The position numbers and the translations under genes were made by a program. A stretch of DNA of 64,000 nucleotides. Source: Pyrocephalus nanus. Lineage: Eukaryota; Chordata; Aves; Passeriformes; Tyrannidae. A model generated the notes under the pieces. The model was given only the letters and a program-made list of their open reading frames with translations, searched no databases and was not told where the DNA came from. Location: positions 11,589,001 through 11,653,000 of the forward strand of contig CM076280.1 in NCBI GenBank assembly GCA_038380795.1, read 5' to 3'. Shown one piece after another: positions 61,741-64,000 of the stretch (within the stretch, counting starts at the first letter, position 1; every line of letters begins with the position of its first letter).

Positions 61741-62539
61741 CACCACTTCAGAAACGGTGACCACAACAGGATCAGACCCTGAAATCTCTCCTCATGAGCC
61801 CAGAAAGGATGAAAAAAAATTAGAAATACATCAGCAAAAAGGCAAGGAATAAGAAAAATAAAATACACACCAACAGTGTACCGAGGTTGGTTAGGGACAC
61901 AGACTGACCAGGAATGGTGGTCTGAGTGTACAAGTGGGGTTAAGCCCATTTTATGTGAGTGATATTTATCCCAGAGGTACACAGTTCAGAGGCAGTGATG
62001 GCAGTCAGTTCTGGATGAAATCCTGACCCTGCTGATACCAGTGGAGCTACTGATGGGTTCAGGCTGCTCACCATGAGCCTGGAGTGGATCTCCTCAAGCC
62101 AGGCAGTACTTTAGTAGGAACAAATGATAATAATGTTAGGGAAAAGAATAACAACTGTAGTCCTGCGGGCTTGCCCCATTCTCTCAGGGAGCAGCACACC
62201 CCATGATCTCTTTTCCTCCAGCTCAGGTCTTTATGTTCCACTGCAGGCTTGTTACACAGCACTGCTATCAGAGGGTGCCTTGTGTCCAGATGTCCTGAAA
62301 GCAGAGCTGCAATGGAAGTGCTGCACACACCCACTTTTGTGTCAAATTGTGGTAACTATTCACACATCTGGATTTTTTCCCCTCAAAGCCTTTTGTTTCT
62401 TCTTCAAATTATTACCAAAGGCAGAATACTAATAAAGATTTTTGCAAAAATGCTGAAAATTGAGGTGGAACTCGGGGTTGCCCAAAACCTCTTCACCAGC
62501 AACCTTGTTTGGGAAAAAAGATGATAAATAAATCAAAAT

Positions 62540-62770
62540 GCACTAAGCAGTGTTTCCACATGGCAATCGGCTCCTCCACTGCGTCTGCAGCTCATCAATC
62601 ACGCATTGTCTGCCTGAGAGGCGAGCCTTGTAAATGTCACATCCACTCAGGCCCGAGGAGAGGCGAATCAAAATGCAGCGAGGAGTTTTAATTGGATAGT
62701 GTAATTAAACTAAAAAACCCCAGCAGAATAGCTTTGACAGGATAGATGAAGACCCCTTTTAATAGGGCTA
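62540..62770. promoter_or_regulatory. Intronic island near minisatellite B
   Basis: Contains CAGCTCATCAATCACGCATTG, GTAAATGTCACATCC and TTTTAATTGGATAGTGTAATT. ATCAATCA is a PBX/HOX- or MEIS-type core. Candidate noncoding element. Confidence 0.35.
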
Positions 62771-63030
62771 CAAAACAGATTTGTTAAAAGGATGAGGCAA
62801 TGCACGCTCCTGATTGCACTCAGGAGAACTTTTATGGAGGAGCTGTTCAAGGGGGATGCAGTTAATCAGCACAGCCCCGGCTGTGGCAGGAGCTGCTCCG
62901 GCGACGCCGTCCCCAAACCACTGCCCATCCCTGCACAGGGACACGGGACCCCCCTGCAGACCCCGCTCTGGGGACACATCCCACCCTACCTGGGCTGTGC
63001 AGGCTCCCGAGGCTGCTGGGGCTCAGCCCT

Positions 63031-63764
63031 GAGCCCCCCATGGCACACAGAGCCCCCCATGGCACACAGAGCCCCCCATGGCACAGGGAGCCCCCCATGG
63101 CACAGGGAGCCCCCCATGGCACAGGGAGCCCCCCATGGCACAGGGAGCCCCCCATGGCACACAGAGCCCCCCATGGCACACAGAGCCCCCCATGGCACAG
63201 GGAGACCCCCATGGCACAGGGAGCCCCCCATGGCACAGGGAGCCCCCCATGGCACACAGAGCCCCCCATGGCACAGGGAGACCCCCATGGCACACAGAGC
63301 CCCCCATGGCACAGGGAGCCCCCCATGGCACACAGAGCCCCCCATGGCACAGGGAGCCCCCCATGGCACAGGGAGACCCCCATGGCACACAGAGCCCCCC
63401 ATGGCACACAGAGCCCCCCATGGCACAGGGAGCCCCCCATGGCACACAGAGCCCCCCATGGCACAGGGAGCCCCCATGGCACACAGAGCCCCCCATGGCA
63501 CACAGAGCCCATGGCACACGGAGCCCCCCATGGCACACAGAGCCCCCCATGGCACACAGAGCCCCCCATGGCACAGGGAGACCCCCATGGCACAGGGAGA
63601 CCCCCATGGCACAGGGAGACCCCCATGGCACACAGAGCCCCCCATGGCACAGGGAGCCCCCCATGGCACACAGAGCCCATGGCACACAGAGCCCCCCATG
63701 GCACACAGAGCCCTCTATGGCACACAGAGCCCATGGCACACAGAGCCCTCTATGGCACACGGAG
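63031..63764 (+). repeat. 19-bp minisatellite B, about 38 copies
   Basis: Tandem CCCCCCATGGCACACAGAG / CCCCCCATGGCACAGGGAG units, with occasional 13-bp short forms and CTCTATGG variants at the right end. Each unit holds a CCATGG palindrome. Long Pro/His/Trp-rich frames across it are repeat artefacts. Confidence 0.95.
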
Positions 63765-64000
63765 CTGGCAGCACAGCCATGACCATCTGTGCCCTGCTGC
63801 CATCCCCCCGAGGCATCCCCTGCCTGCACACACGGCCACGAGCCTGTGGGCCCAGCCCTTCTGTTCCACACTTGCACAGTCCTTTCACTTCGAGCCTGAA
63901 CTTTGGGAACATTCTCTCTGCTGAACCTGTTTTTTTACCTTTTGATCAGAACCTGTGATTAGGCTCCTATCAAGAAGGGATTTTATTCTGTCACTTCACA

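Larger units (their letters stand above)
58639..64000 (-). other. MAPKAP1: MAPKAP1 intron (partial)
   Basis: At least 5.36 kb upstream of the penultimate coding exon with no further MAPKAP1 exon recognised. It alternates GC-rich sequence with AT-rich islands and holds minisatellite B. Confidence 0.75.

Noticed and set aside
48560..63764. Possible CRISPR-like arrays
   Set aside because: The units are contiguous tandem repeats without unique spacers, in a vertebrate locus with spliced genes.
62792..63958. Plus-strand frame of 388 aa and minus-strand frames up to 290 aa
   Set aside because: Translation of the 19-bp array B. All frames are open because the unit lacks stops.

Overview
The window is a vertebrate, almost certainly avian, nuclear segment. 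Four complete protein-coding genes and the 3' end of a fifth can be read exon by exon. The order ARPC5L, PPP6C, RABEPK, HSPA5, GAPVD1, MAPKAP1 matches human 9q33.3 and, from memory, chicken chromosome 17. The avian call rests on CR1 LINE fragments, short introns with high GC in the first 13 kb, and an HSPA5 protein that reads like chicken BiP. No bacterial-type system, CRISPR array or provirus is present.

Layout. 1-2,648: ARPC5L (minus), complete coding region, with a U12-type AT-AC first intron. 3,389-5,582: PPP6C (minus), seven coding exons, 305 aa. 5,583-5,699: a 117-bp bidirectional CpG promoter with three ETS sites. 5,700-7,644: RABEPK (plus), seven exons, 362 aa. 8,802-12,120: HSPA5/BiP (minus), eight exons, 651 aa, convergent with RABEPK. 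12,370-12,600: HSPA5 promoter with a TATA box and three ER stress elements at 32-33-nt spacing. 12,950-37,816: GAPVD1 (plus), one inferred noncoding exon and 25 constitutive coding exons encoding 1,460 aa, plus an 81-nt cassette exon. 56,610-58,638: the last two coding exons of MAPKAP1/SIN1 (minus); the rest of that gene lies beyond 64,000.

The roughly 18 kb between GAPVD1 and MAPKAP1 and the MAPKAP1 introns are of a different kind. GC-rich stretches hold six minisatellites (units of about 19, 23, 37 and 42 bp, the longest about 890 bp). Between them lie AT-rich, low-CpG islands of 150-500 bp dense in homeodomain-type ATTA/TAAT motifs, which look like conserved noncoding regulatory elements. 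Two islands 6.3 kb apart are diverged copies of one another, and a third contains a fossil reverse-transcriptase fragment of the CR1/L3 LINE clade.

The genes share a locus, not a pathway: actin branching (ARPC5L), Ser/Thr dephosphorylation (PPP6C), endosome-to-Golgi recycling (RABEPK), ER folding (HSPA5), Rab5/Ras regulation in endocytosis (GAPVD1) and mTORC2 (MAPKAP1). I found no convincing undescribed gene system. The most novel signals are noncoding: the paired element at 41.26/47.51 kb, the related 19-bp arrays, and a minisatellite built from the RABEPK exon 1 splice donor.
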